NCBI GenBank assembly: GCA_035388825.1
Contig: DAOOQQ010000002.1
Coordinates: 1-64,000, forward strand
Direction of reading: 5' to 3'
DNA from: MWAR01 sp035388825
GTDB taxonomy: Bacteria > Muiribacteriota > Ozemobacteria > Ozemobacterales > Ozemobacteraceae
Length of the DNA: 64,000 nt
In this document: positions 48,790 to 56,848 of the stretch, one piece after another
Position numbering within the stretch: position 1 is the first letter of the stretch
How the letters are laid out: each line of letters opens with the position of its first letter
Translations under genes and position numbers: made by a program
The notes under the pieces: generated by a model
Told to the model about the DNA's origin: nothing
The model's input: the letters and a program-made list of their open reading frames with translations, nothing else
The model's database searches: none

Positions 48790-50112
48790 ATGAAAAGCAT
48801 GCTGAACACGGACTGCCAAGTGTTGCTCGAGAAACTGCCCCGGCGCCTGCTCCCATCGCTGGAAGCGGGTCGCCGTGTCGGCCAAATCGTTCGGGGGTTC
48901 AAGACGCCGCCGGCAGCGATCGTTTCGCTCGGGAAAGCCTCTGTCGCGATGCTCGCCGCTGCGTATGAGGCACTCGGAACTGATGGAGATGCCGTGCCGG
49001 CGCTCTGTATCCGGCCAGCCGGGATTGACCCGGGTGTGCATGCGCTGGCGGGAAAGCCTGTCACGATCGTCGCGGCCGGCCACCCCCTTCCGGATGAGGG
49101 TTCGTTCCGGGCGGGGGACCGTCTTCTTGGGATGATCGACCGGCTCGAACGGGGAACGCGGCTGCTTGCCATGATTTCCGGAGGGGCGTCTGCCCTCGCA
49201 GATAAACCGGTCGGGGGGCTGTCCGAGACCGTCAGCCGCGAGGTGTTCCGGCGTCTCGTTGGTTCGGGGCTTCCCATCGGCGATCTGAATACGGTGCGGC
49301 GGCACCTGTCAGAGATCAAGGGCGGGAATCTGTTGAGACGGTGCATCGAGCGGGGTGTCGAGGTCGATCTGATCACCGTTTCGGATGTTCCCGGGGATCG
49401 ACCGCAGGATATCGGCTCGGGGCCGTTCTCTCCGGATCCGACGAGGTTTGCCGATGCGCTGGAAATCGCCCGGCAGATCGACGGGTTCCCGAAAGAGGCG
49501 CTCGGAGTCCTGCACACGGGTGCGGATGGGATGCTGCCTGAAACCCTCAAGCCGAGCCAGGTTCCTGCGGGAGCCTGCCGCTGTCGATGCATTCTGAGTG
49601 CCCGCCAGGCCGTGGATGCCGTGATAAAGATGCTTGAAGATGCCGGCGAACAGGCGATCGCGCTTCCGTTCCCTCTGGCCGGAAACCGTCACCAATGGGT
49701 GGGCCGGTTCGAGGAGGAGATACGAATGGGGCGGCTCCAGGAGAACCTCTGGACTGCCGCCTGTGGCGAACTCGAAGTGCCCATGCCCGCCGGGGCTCGG
49801 GCGGGGCGCGGCGGCCGGGCCTCATCGCTCGTTCTCGATCTCGCGAACATCGCGCTACTTCTCGGGCGGGCGATCGATGTCGCCGTTCTCGCCACCGATG
49901 GCGCCGACGGGAACTCCGGTGCCGGCGGCGGCTTCCTGACGGCCGAAGAGCTTGGGCAATGTTCCCGGGAAGAGATCGAGGCCGCTCTCACCCGGTTTGA
50001 TGCTGCGGGCTGGCTCGGGGCGCGGGGGCGGTTGTATCCGGGGGCGGCTACCGGGACGAACCTTGGAGATATTCTGCTGCTGCGGCTGCGATCCCTCGAG
50101 CCATGCCCGTAA
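48790..50112 (+). CDS. gckA: Glycerate 2-kinase (GckA/TtuD family)
   Basis: 440 residues from the ATG at 48790 (GAGAGGT upstream; an ATG at 48769 is possible). DUF4147 N-terminal domain with SLGKASVAMLAAAYEAL, VVAAGHPLPDEGSFRAGDRLL (known family motif GHPxPDxxS), MISGGASALADKPVGGL (SGGGSALL type) and DLNTVRRHLSEIKGGNLLR; C-terminal MOFRL domain with TDGADGNSGAGGGFL. It phosphorylates glycerate to 2-phosphoglycerate. Its 3' end overlaps the convergent glycosyltransferase gene by 65 bases. Confidence 0.9.
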   Translation: MKSMLNTDCQVLLEKLPRRLLPSLEAGRRVGQIVRGFKTPPAAIVSLGKASVAMLAAAYEALGTDGDAVPALCIRPAGIDPGVHALAGKPVTIVAAGHPLPDEGSFRAGDRLLGMIDRLERGTRLLAMISGGASALADKPVGGLSETVSREVFRRLVGSGLPIGDLNTVRRHLSEIKGGNLLRRCIERGVEVDLITVSDVPGDRPQDIGSGPFSPDPTRFADALEIARQIDGFPKEALGVLHTGADGMLPETLKPSQVPAGACRCRCILSARQAVDAVIKMLEDAGEQAIALPFPLAGNRHQWVGRFEEEIRMGRLQENLWTAACGELEVPMPAGARAGRGGRASSLVLDLANIALLLGRAIDVAVLATDGADGNSGAGGGFLTAEELGQCSREEIEAALTRFDAAGWLGARGRLYPGAATGTNLGDILLLRLRSLEPCP

Positions 50113-51049
50113 GGAGGGCGATGCCGCGCACGAGAGGCAGGATGGGCACCCACGGAAGCAGAGCGCAGGAGCCTCTCAGGCTGAGGCGTGCGAGGGGCAG
50201 GCAGCTCGCGAGCCAGAGCATGGGCCAGGCCCACGAGGCCAGCCGACGGCCCGGACGAAAGGGCAGAAGCAGCGGCAAGAGCACAAGAAGCGCGAGCTGC
50301 AGTTTCATCGTGGCAGGAGTGTAGCTGTCGCGGCCGGCTTTGCCGGGGTGGCGACGGTAAACGCGCATACGCCAGAAGCCGCGACCGATCTTGAGTCGGA
50401 AGTAGTTCCAGGCGCCTTCACGGTGCCGGTGCCAGACGATGGCGTCGGGCGCGAACACGAATCTGCCGCCGAGCTCCTTGATGCGGAAGGACAGGTCGAC
50501 ATCCTCGTTGTCGGCACGCGGAAACTGGGTATCGAAGCCGCCGACGGAAACGAGATCCGCCCGCCGGAAGCCCCCCGAGTAGGTATCGACAAAATCGATG
50601 TCGGGGGCCGTCGAGAGCAGCTCGAACCGCTCTTCGAACTCGAGCTGGGCGAGGCGTGCCCAGAGATCCGTCTGGGCGGTCCGGTATACCCCCTTCACGC
50701 CCGACACTCCTGCCTTGTCGAAGGGGTTCGTCATAGCCTCGATCCAGCCCGGTTCGGGACGGCAGTCGGCATCGGTGAACAGGACGATCTCGCCCCGGGC
50801 CGCGTCGATACCCGCATTCCGGGCCCGGGCCGGGCCTCCGTTCACCTCGAGGCGGATCCAGGTCAGGGCCAGCCGTGTCCGGAACGCCTGCTCGACGGGC
50901 CGGAGATCCTCGGCGGAGCCGTCGTCGACGACGATTACCTCCCAGGAATGACCGGTGCGTTGCGCGACGAGGGCCTCGAGACATTCCCCGAGAAAGGCCG
51001 GCCGGTTGAAAGCCGGAACGACCACGGAGACGCGAGGCGAATCATTCAT
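50048..51049 (-). CDS. GT2 family glycosyltransferase with C-terminal membrane helices
   Basis: 333 residues from the ATG at 51049. GT-A fold: VSVVVPAFNRPAFLGECLEAL, VIVVDDGSAED, PARARNAGIDAARGEIVLFTDADC (DxD metal site), GFRRADLVSVGGFDTQFPRADNEDVDLSFRI (ED motif). A C-terminal pair of hydrophobic segments (LQLALLVLLPLLLPF, SWAWPMLWLASCLPLA) tethers it to the membrane. It transfers a sugar to a surface glycan or lipid carrier. TATAAT lies 10 bases before the ATG and no ribosome site is present, suggesting a leaderless transcript. It follows the radical SAM stop by 11 bases. Confidence 0.9.
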   Translation of the reverse strand: MNDSPRVSVVVPAFNRPAFLGECLEALVAQRTGHSWEVIVVDDGSAEDLRPVEQAFRTRLALTWIRLEVNGGPARARNAGIDAARGEIVLFTDADCRPEPGWIEAMTNPFDKAGVSGVKGVYRTAQTDLWARLAQLEFEERFELLSTAPDIDFVDTYSGGFRRADLVSVGGFDTQFPRADNEDVDLSFRIKELGGRFVFAPDAIVWHRHREGAWNYFRLKIGRGFWRMRVYRRHPGKAGRDSYTPATMKLQLALLVLLPLLLPFRPGRRLASWAWPMLWLASCLPLARLSLRGSCALLPWVPILPLVRGIALLTGMARGIAAAAAEYLQGSSR

Positions 51050-51059
51050 AACGTATGAT

Positions 51060-51065
51060 ATTATA
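51060..51065 (-). promoter_or_regulatory. TATAAT just upstream of the GT2 start (possible leaderless promoter)
   Basis: A perfect -10 hexamer on the minus strand lies 10 bases from the ATG and includes the stop codon of the upstream gene. No good -35 box was found. Confidence 0.4.
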
Positions 51066-52551
51066 TGTCGAAGAAGAGATGCTGAAGGAAGGTGCGGGCC
51101 GAACGGATCACGCGGTGGCGCTCCTCGGCGTCGAACAGGATGCGCACCGCCAGATCCCGCAGATACGAGCGCCGGAGGTAGAAGCGTCGGCGCGCATGGT
51201 TGCAGAACCGCACGAGCTGTCCGCTCGTGAGTTCGGCCGAACGCACGACGCACTGGTGCAGGCCTTCGGGGGAAAGCCAGTCCCGCCACCGCTCGACGGT
51301 CAGCATGCCGTTCGCTTTTGCCCAATCGTAGGCTTCGGTGCCGGGGTACACCATCAGCGGATAGAACTGGGCCGTGTCGAGCGGCAGCCGCAGGGCAAAT
51401 TGAAGGGTCTGCTGGAGGGTCACGCGGGTCTCGCCGGGCAGCCCGACCATGAAACAGCCGTGCACTTTGATGCCGGCCGCCTTCGCGTCGGCGGCGAACC
51501 GCTCGGCCCGGTCGAGCTTCGTTCCTTTACGGATGCGGTTCAGGAGCTCCTGGCTGCCGGACTCGAAGCCGACGCAGACGCCGCGCAGACCGGCCGCTTT
51601 CATGGCCCGGAGGGTGTCGAGATCGACATCGGCGCGGGCGTTCACCGTCCAGCTCAGGGGCAGGTCGAGCCCGCGAAGGGCCGTGCAAAACCCGGCAACG
51701 CGGTTCCGGTCAGCCGTGAAGGTGTCATCCTCGATGAACACGCCGCGCACATGGGGCATCTGCTCGGCGATCCAGCGGAACTCCGCGACGAGCGAGTCGA
51801 CCGAGCGCTTCCGGTACTCGTGGCCCGTGAGGGTCTGGGGAAAGACGCAGAAGGTGCATCGATACGGGCAGCCGCGTCCCGACAGAATCGAGACCATCGG
51901 GTGATGGGCGTTGGGATTGAAATACCGGTTGATCGGCAGGAACCGGTGATACACCTCGCTGACGAACGGGCGTGCGTCGAGGTCGGTGAAATACCGGGAA
52001 CGTGGCGCGGCCGGCTTCCCGAGGAGATGGACCCCCTCGCCCCCCGTAAGCGTCTGGCATTCGGCAAGGGCGGTGAGAACCTGTTCGAGCGGGATTTCAT
52101 ACTCCCCGATCAGCGCGCCGTCGAGCGTCGGCTGCATGGCGAGGGACTCGTCGGGAAGCGCCGAGACGTGAGTGCCGCAGACGAAAACGCAGGACGGCTT
52201 GCAGGCCTCTTTCGTGCGGGCGGCGAACGAGAGGTCGTTCTCGATGCTCGGGGTCGAGGCTTCGACGAGAACCAGGTGCGGAGCGAACGTGCGGAGCCGT
52301 TCGAGGGTCTCGTCGGCCGTCAGGTCGAGGGCGACGGCATCGATCAGGGAAACCTCGTGGCCGAGCCGCATCGCGTGGGCGGCGGCGTAGGCGAGCCACA
52401 TCGGGTAGTACAGCGTGCCGCTGCGCGTGACGGCGGGCGAGCGCTGACCGCGGGAGAAATCCGGCAGAAACGGCGGATTGACGAGGGCGACCCGGAGAGG
52501 CCGGCGCAGGCAGGGAATCGATCTCGTGGTTTTCGTGGTCGAACCGGTCAT
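51061..52551 (-). CDS. B12-binding-type radical SAM protein
   Basis: 496 residues; ATG overlaps the upstream stop, GGAGG nearby. An N-terminal cobalamin-binding-like Rossmann domain (LRVALVNPPFLP...HEVSLIDAVALDL...LVLVEASTPS) precedes the radical SAM core with GRGCPYRCTFCVFP. GVFIEDDTFTADRN, ARADVDLDTLRAMKAAGLRGVCVGFESGSQELLNRI and FMVGLPGETRVTL are typical of the BchE/elongator-like methyltransferase group. The reaction cannot be told; relatives methylate or rearrange unactivated carbons. Neighbours are a GT2 gene and another radical SAM gene. Confidence 0.9.
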   Translation of the reverse strand: MTGSTTKTTRSIPCLRRPLRVALVNPPFLPDFSRGQRSPAVTRSGTLYYPMWLAYAAAHAMRLGHEVSLIDAVALDLTADETLERLRTFAPHLVLVEASTPSIENDLSFAARTKEACKPSCVFVCGTHVSALPDESLAMQPTLDGALIGEYEIPLEQVLTALAECQTLTGGEGVHLLGKPAAPRSRYFTDLDARPFVSEVYHRFLPINRYFNPNAHHPMVSILSGRGCPYRCTFCVFPQTLTGHEYRKRSVDSLVAEFRWIAEQMPHVRGVFIEDDTFTADRNRVAGFCTALRGLDLPLSWTVNARADVDLDTLRAMKAAGLRGVCVGFESGSQELLNRIRKGTKLDRAERFAADAKAAGIKVHGCFMVGLPGETRVTLQQTLQFALRLPLDTAQFYPLMVYPGTEAYDWAKANGMLTVERWRDWLSPEGLHQCVVRSAELTSGQLVRFCNHARRRFYLRRSYLRDLAVRILFDAEERHRVIRSARTFLQHLFFDI

Positions 52552-53567
52552 CGGCCGCCTCCGTCATTCGTTGTATATGATATTCTATTGATGCGGCGCA
52601 GCCAGGCGCCGATGTCTTCCTTGATGAGCCAGTATTCGCAGTTCTTGCAGATTGCAGTCTCGCCGTAAGCCCCGCGAAGGTGTTTCAAACGAAGCTCTCG
52701 GAGGGCTTTCCCGTTCCAGATCGCTTTGAAACCGCCCTCGCCCACCCTGCCAATCGTGCCCCGGCAGTCGTAATCGATGCAGCAGGGCGAAACCTGGCCG
52801 TCGGAGTTCACGATGCCGGTGTACCACAGGAGGGAACAGGGATACCGGCCGTCGCTGGCGTAGCAACGCTCGTCACCGACGGCGCCGAGCCATGTGTGAT
52901 ACGGCGTGATGTCGATCATGTCAGCTTTCCCCGACCAGCGCTGACGGAATGCTTCGATCTCGGCCTCGTGGCCGCGCCGTGCGACCATGCGGGTCTTGAT
53001 GAGTGGGCGGGTCAGGTGGTGTTCGCGTTTGAGCGCGATCGCCCGCTCGACGTTCGCGACGACGCGTTCGTAGGCATTCGCGCCCTTGAGCTTCTCGTAG
53101 CCGGCCGGATCGACGGCATCGATACTGACGATCAGATCGTCGAGACCGGCTGCCGCGAGATCGGCGAACATGTCGTCGGTGAGGAGCGTGCCGTTCGTGA
53201 TGATGCCGATCGACTTCGCAGCCCGCGCGTCACTCAGCATCTCGACCATCTTCGCGATCTTCGGGTGCAGGAGCGGCTCGCCGTCTTTCTGGAGGAACAC
53301 CTTCAGGATCGGCCCTTCCCGGCGAAGCTCCTCGACGAGCGAGGCGAACAGCTTCTCGTCGATATCCGTCACGGGCCGGCCGCTGATCGAGCGGGGACAC
53401 ATGGAACAGGCGAGGTTGCACCGGTTGGTCGGCTCGATGTTGAGGATCAGGGGAAACCGGACCGGCAGTCTCCATTTGAGATACAGCGTCCGCAGCCACA
53501 TCCACCGCTTGAACCGATCTAGATCCATCCTGTCCAATATCTCACGAACGGAAGAGTAACAGGTCAT
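52548..53567 (-). CDS. Radical SAM/SPASM-domain protein
   Basis: 339 residues; GGGGGAGG precedes the ATG. Cluster motif CNLACSMCPRS near residue 50, with KDGEPLLHPKI. The C-terminal SPASM-type cluster region YPCSLLWYTGIVNSDGQVSPCCIDYD ... ICKNCEYW holds the further cysteines for auxiliary Fe-S. SPASM enzymes modify peptides, sugars or cofactors. No precursor peptide gene was seen nearby, so a sugar-type substrate is possible. It is the first gene of the rSAM-rSAM-GT2 operon and overlaps the next by 4 bases. Confidence 0.88.
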   Translation of the reverse strand: MTCYSSVREILDRMDLDRFKRWMWLRTLYLKWRLPVRFPLILNIEPTNRCNLACSMCPRSISGRPVTDIDEKLFASLVEELRREGPILKVFLQKDGEPLLHPKIAKMVEMLSDARAAKSIGIITNGTLLTDDMFADLAAAGLDDLIVSIDAVDPAGYEKLKGANAYERVVANVERAIALKREHHLTRPLIKTRMVARRGHEAEIEAFRQRWSGKADMIDITPYHTWLGAVGDERCYASDGRYPCSLLWYTGIVNSDGQVSPCCIDYDCRGTIGRVGEGGFKAIWNGKALRELRLKHLRGAYGETAICKNCEYWLIKEDIGAWLRRINRISYTTNDGGGR

Positions 53568-53644
53568 CCGATCCTCCCCCAGCCTTCGTCCCGATGCCTG
53601 TCATATTGGAAAGCCCTGACGGTAAAAACGGGTAGAATCACCCC

Positions 53645-53760
53645 GTGAAACGTCTTCAGCACAGAGAGCACAAGGGGCACAGAGAACTCACGGAGTATCT
53701 GAGAATTCTCCGTGTTGCCTTTGTGTCCTTCGTGTCCTCTGTGCTGATGGTTCTTCTTCA
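53645..53760. repeat. CACAGAG/GACACAAAG hairpin element, copy 1
   Basis: Left arm CAGCACAGAG.AGCACAAGG.GGCACAGAGAACTCACGGAG pairs imperfectly with CTCCGTGTTGCC.TTTGTGTCC.TTCGTGTCC.TCTGTGCTG over about 45 bases. It is intergenic, between the SPASM gene and the GT2 gene at 53821. Confidence 0.75.
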
Positions 53761-53820
53761 TCTTTGGGACATGAAATTCAATTGTATTTTCAACGGATTA
53801 TTTCTGGGGGGTGTCATAAT

Positions 53821-54771
53821 TCACCGCTTGTTGTTCCTTGCCGCCTCGATGTGGCCGCGGCCGAAACCCCCGGTGAGGGCGTCGAACAGGGCCTTGAACA
53901 GCGAGATCCAGGCCCAGGGCGAACCGGCGCGGGCAAAGATGCGGATCATCTTCCAGAGATGGAAGGCGTAGAACTTCGGAAGATCCGACAGGCGGCCGTG
54001 TTTCCACCAGAAGAGTAATTTATTGCGGGATGTATAATAGATCATCATCGGGCTGTGCTGTCCGACGACCTGGGAAACCTTGTGATAGAGACGAGCCGCC
54101 GGCACGAGCCACACCTCGTGGCCTGCGAGCTGCATACGGTGGCACCAGTCGACTTCGTCGTGATAGATGAAGAACCGCTCATCGAACATGCCGGTCGTTT
54201 CGATCACCGGGCGGCGCACCATCAGGGCACAGCCGTGAATGTAACCGACGCGGCGCGGCGTGTTCCCGCATCGCCAGGGCCGGTCCCGCAGGATCGGGGG
54301 GAACCACATCAGATCGGGATAGATGCGGCCGCCGGCAGCCCAGACGGTCTCGCGCGGGTTGTCGTAGAAGATCAGCGGCCCGCAGGCGCCGGCAGCCGGC
54401 GTGGCGTCCATGAAGGCGGTCAGACGGTTCACGCAGTCGGGCTCGAGATCGATGTCGTTGTTGACGAACAGCACATACGCGATCCCGGGATCCTTCAGGA
54501 GCAGCTCGGCACCCCGGTTGTTCGCCGCGCAGAACCCCTCGTTCGCTGGCAGGCCGAGAACCTCGACCTCGGGAAACGCCTCCCGAACAGCTTCGCACGT
54601 GCCGTCGACACTTCCGTTGTCGACGAGGACGATGCGCGGCTTCGGCCCCTCGAGCTTGCGCAGGGCCGTAAGCCCTTCGAACGTCATCTGCTTCTGGTTC
54701 CAGGTCAGCATGACGATCCCGACGCGCGGGCTGACGCGGGTTGCGGTCTGTTCCGATGTCTGTCGACTCAT
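53821..54771 (-). CDS. GT2 family glycosyltransferase (rhamnosyltransferase-like)
   Basis: 316 residues from the ATG at 54771; the long upstream open frame is intergenic. GT-A motifs: VGIVMLTWNQKQMTFEGLTAL, IVLVDNGSVDGTCEAV, NEGFCAANNRGAELLL, VLFVNNDIDLEPDCV (DxD-type), and GCALMVRRPVIETTGMFDERFFIYHDEVDWCHR (EDxD-like catalytic region). It resembles WcaA/rhamnosyltransferase enzymes that build surface polysaccharide. TATAAC lies 9 bases before the ATG with a weak ribosome site, again hinting at a leaderless start. Divergent from the POT transporter gene. Confidence 0.9.
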   Translation of the reverse strand: MSRQTSEQTATRVSPRVGIVMLTWNQKQMTFEGLTALRKLEGPKPRIVLVDNGSVDGTCEAVREAFPEVEVLGLPANEGFCAANNRGAELLLKDPGIAYVLFVNNDIDLEPDCVNRLTAFMDATPAAGACGPLIFYDNPRETVWAAGGRIYPDLMWFPPILRDRPWRCGNTPRRVGYIHGCALMVRRPVIETTGMFDERFFIYHDEVDWCHRMQLAGHEVWLVPAARLYHKVSQVVGQHSPMMIYYTSRNKLLFWWKHGRLSDLPKFYAFHLWKMIRIFARAGSPWAWISLFKALFDALTGGFGRGHIEAARNNKR

Positions 54772-54780
54772 TCCGCAAAG

Positions 54781-54809
54781 GTTATACCCCGTCCCGCGTC
54801 GCGGAGCAA
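54781..54809 (-). promoter_or_regulatory. Possible leaderless promoter of the GT2 gene at 54771
   Basis: Minus strand TTGCTC, 17-base spacer, TATAAC, with the -10 box only 9 bases before the ATG. Confidence 0.45.
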
Positions 54810-55005
54810 GCAGCCTCCCCCCGAAACACGAGGATGAAATCCCCATGCCTGATCGGAGATACGATCCGCAGATTTCGCAGATGAAACAGATGTCCTGCGA
54901 CAGAATTCCCACGAGAAAATTTGTCATCTTGTTGGGGGGGGGGTGACGCGTTGGATACAGATTTGACGACGAAGTGGGAAGAATTCTGGAGGAGACGACC
55001 GGGTT

Positions 55006-55034
55006 ATGACAGGGCGATGCGGGTGTGATATACT
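55006..55034 (+). promoter_or_regulatory. Promoter of the POT transporter gene
   Basis: ATGACA, 17-base spacer, TATACT with a TG extension one base before the -10 box (TGATATACT), about 74 bases before the ATG. Confidence 0.65.
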
Positions 55035-55107
55035 CCGTGCTCAAACAGGTCGCTGCAAGAAGATACGATACCAGCGATACTCCATTATCAAGGGGAGACG
55101 ACGGACG

Positions 55108-56736
55108 ATGTTCGGACATCCTGCCGGGTTATTCCTTCTGTTCACGGTGGAAATGTGGGAGCGGTTCAGCTACTACGGCATGCGCGCCATTTTCACGCTG
55201 TTCATGATCAAGGCGCTGATGCTCGACAAGGCGCTTGCCTCCGACATCTACGGCAGTTACACCGGCCTTGTCTACCTGACGCCCCTTCTGGGCGGCTATC
55301 TCTCCGACCGGTATCTCGGAAACCGGCGCTCGATCCTGATGGGCGGCCTGATGATGGCGGCCGGCCAGTTCCTGCTGTTCGGCAGCGCCGTGCTGTATCA
55401 GACGCCGGAATCGGCGAAATGGCTGTTCTACGCGGGCCTGGGTATCCTGATCCTCGGCAACGGTTTCTTCAAACCGAACATCTCGACGATGGTCGGCCAG
55501 TTGTATCCGGCCGGCGACAAGCGCGTCGACTCGGCCTTCACGATCTTCTACATGGGCATCAACCTCGGCGCCTTCTTCTCGCCGCTCATCTGCGGCGGCC
55601 TCGGTGACACCGGCAACCCGGCCGACTTCAAATACGGCTTCCTCGCCGCCGGTATCGGCATGGTCGTGGGCGTGCTCGTCATGCTGTTCTTCCAGAATAA
55701 ATACCTCGTCACCCCGGAAGGTGAGGCGATCGGCATGCCCAAGCCGAAGAAGACGGCCGAAGAGAAGGCCGCCGACGGCGCCGGCTTCACCACCGGCCAG
55801 ATGGTGTTCTGGGGCGTGGTGCTCGTCGGCCTGTTCATCGTCCTCAACTTCGTGCTCAAGACCGGCGTGGTCGGCGCCCTGATCTACGCCGCCATGATCG
55901 TCGTCCCCGGCATGATCCTCTCGGATACGACGTTGACCCCGGTCGAAAAACAGCGCATCTGGGTCATCTTCATCCTCGTCTTCTTCGTCATCTTCTTCTG
56001 GTCCGCGTTCGAGCAGGCCGGCGCCTCGTTGACCTACTTCGCCGAAGAGCAGACGGATCGTACGATCATGGGCTGGACGATGCCCGCAAGCTACTTCCAG
56101 TCGCTCAACCCCGTCGCGATCATCCTGTTCGCGAACCTGTTCACGATGCTGTGGCTGGCCCTCGGCCGCCGCAACATGGAGCCGTCCTCGCCGCTCAAGA
56201 TGGCGATCGGCCTGCTGCTGCTCTCGATCTCCTACTTCCTGATCGCGTTCGGCGTGAAGGGGGTGGATGCGAACACGAAGATCAGCATGTACTGGCTCGT
56301 GAGCCTGTATCTGATCCAGACATTCGGCGAACTATGTCTTTCGCCGATCGGCCTCTCGATGGTCTCGAAACTGGCACCGGTCAAGTTCGCCTCGCTGCTG
56401 ATGGGCACCTGGTTCCTCTCCAGCGCCGCCGCGAACAAGTTCGCCGGCATGCTGAGCGGCCTGTATCCCCCCGGCATCGGCGAGTTCAAGATGGCCGCCG
56501 AGAAGGGCATCATGAACCTCCCCGACATTCTGGCCGGAAAGGCCGTCGCGACGGCCGAGCAGCTCAAGACCCTCGCCGAGATCGGCGTTCCCGCGGTCTA
56601 CCCGTCGCTGCTCGGGTATCCCATCACGAACCTGTATGAGTTCTTCATGATCTTCGCCATCTCCTCCGGAGCCTCCGCGGTCATCCTGTTCTTCCTCTAC
56701 CGCAAGCTGTCGCAGATGATGCACGGTGTAAACTGA
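55108..56736 (+). CDS. POT/PTR2 family proton-coupled oligopeptide transporter
   Basis: 542 residues; ATG preceded by AGGGGAG. About 14 transmembrane helices. PTR2 signatures: ERFSYYGMRAIFTLFMIK at the first helix (the conserved ExxER-like region is partly kept as EMWERFSYYG), GGYLSDRYLGNRRSI, and FTIFYMGINLGAFFSPLICG. A large periplasmic loop near the C-terminus (PPGIGEFKMAAEKGIMNLPDILAG) is an insertion seen in several bacterial POTs. It imports di- and tripeptides with protons at the inner membrane. Single gene; a hairpin follows. Confidence 0.93.
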   Translation: MFGHPAGLFLLFTVEMWERFSYYGMRAIFTLFMIKALMLDKALASDIYGSYTGLVYLTPLLGGYLSDRYLGNRRSILMGGLMMAAGQFLLFGSAVLYQTPESAKWLFYAGLGILILGNGFFKPNISTMVGQLYPAGDKRVDSAFTIFYMGINLGAFFSPLICGGLGDTGNPADFKYGFLAAGIGMVVGVLVMLFFQNKYLVTPEGEAIGMPKPKKTAEEKAADGAGFTTGQMVFWGVVLVGLFIVLNFVLKTGVVGALIYAAMIVVPGMILSDTTLTPVEKQRIWVIFILVFFVIFFWSAFEQAGASLTYFAEEQTDRTIMGWTMPASYFQSLNPVAIILFANLFTMLWLALGRRNMEPSSPLKMAIGLLLLSISYFLIAFGVKGVDANTKISMYWLVSLYLIQTFGELCLSPIGLSMVSKLAPVKFASLLMGTWFLSSAAANKFAGMLSGLYPPGIGEFKMAAEKGIMNLPDILAGKAVATAEQLKTLAEIGVPAVYPSLLGYPITNLYEFFMIFAISSGASAVILFFLYRKLSQMMHGVN

Positions 56737-56762
56737 TCGATATAGAATAATCCGTTTCTGTG

Positions 56763-56797
56763 GATCGCCCCGGGCCCGTTCCCGGGGCGATCCTGTT
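56763..56797 (+). terminator. Hairpin terminator after POT gene
   Basis: Perfect 12-bp stem GATCGCCCCGGG/CCCGGGGCGATC with a 6-base loop, then CTGTT. Strong stem, weak T run. Confidence 0.55.
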
Positions 56798-56848
56798 CCC
56801 GGACGGCTCTTCGTGGTATCATCCGGGGCGAATCACAGGAGGGCCGTC

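Larger units (their letters stand above)
54772..55107. other. Divergent intergenic stretch with promoters and a G10 tract
   Basis: 336 bases between the minus-strand GT2 gene and the POT transporter. It contains the possible GT2 promoter (54781-54809), the POT promoter (55006-55034), a run of ten G (54934-54943) and a CGCAGATTTCGCAGATGAAACAGATG-like decayed repeat near 54867. No gene was seen. Confidence 0.75.

Noticed and set aside
48507..49592. Minus-strand open frame opposite the glycerate kinase
   Set aside because: Ser/Arg/Pro-rich shadow translation without motifs.
51055..52668. Plus-strand open frame of about 537 codons opposite the B12-type radical SAM gene
   Set aside because: Antisense shadow; the minus-strand gene has intact cluster motifs.
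53821..55119. Longer version of the GT2 gene starting about 116 codons upstream
   Set aside because: The added part is intergenic-like, has repeats and a G10 tract, and crosses the divergent promoter region; the GT-A fold begins just after the ATG at 54771.
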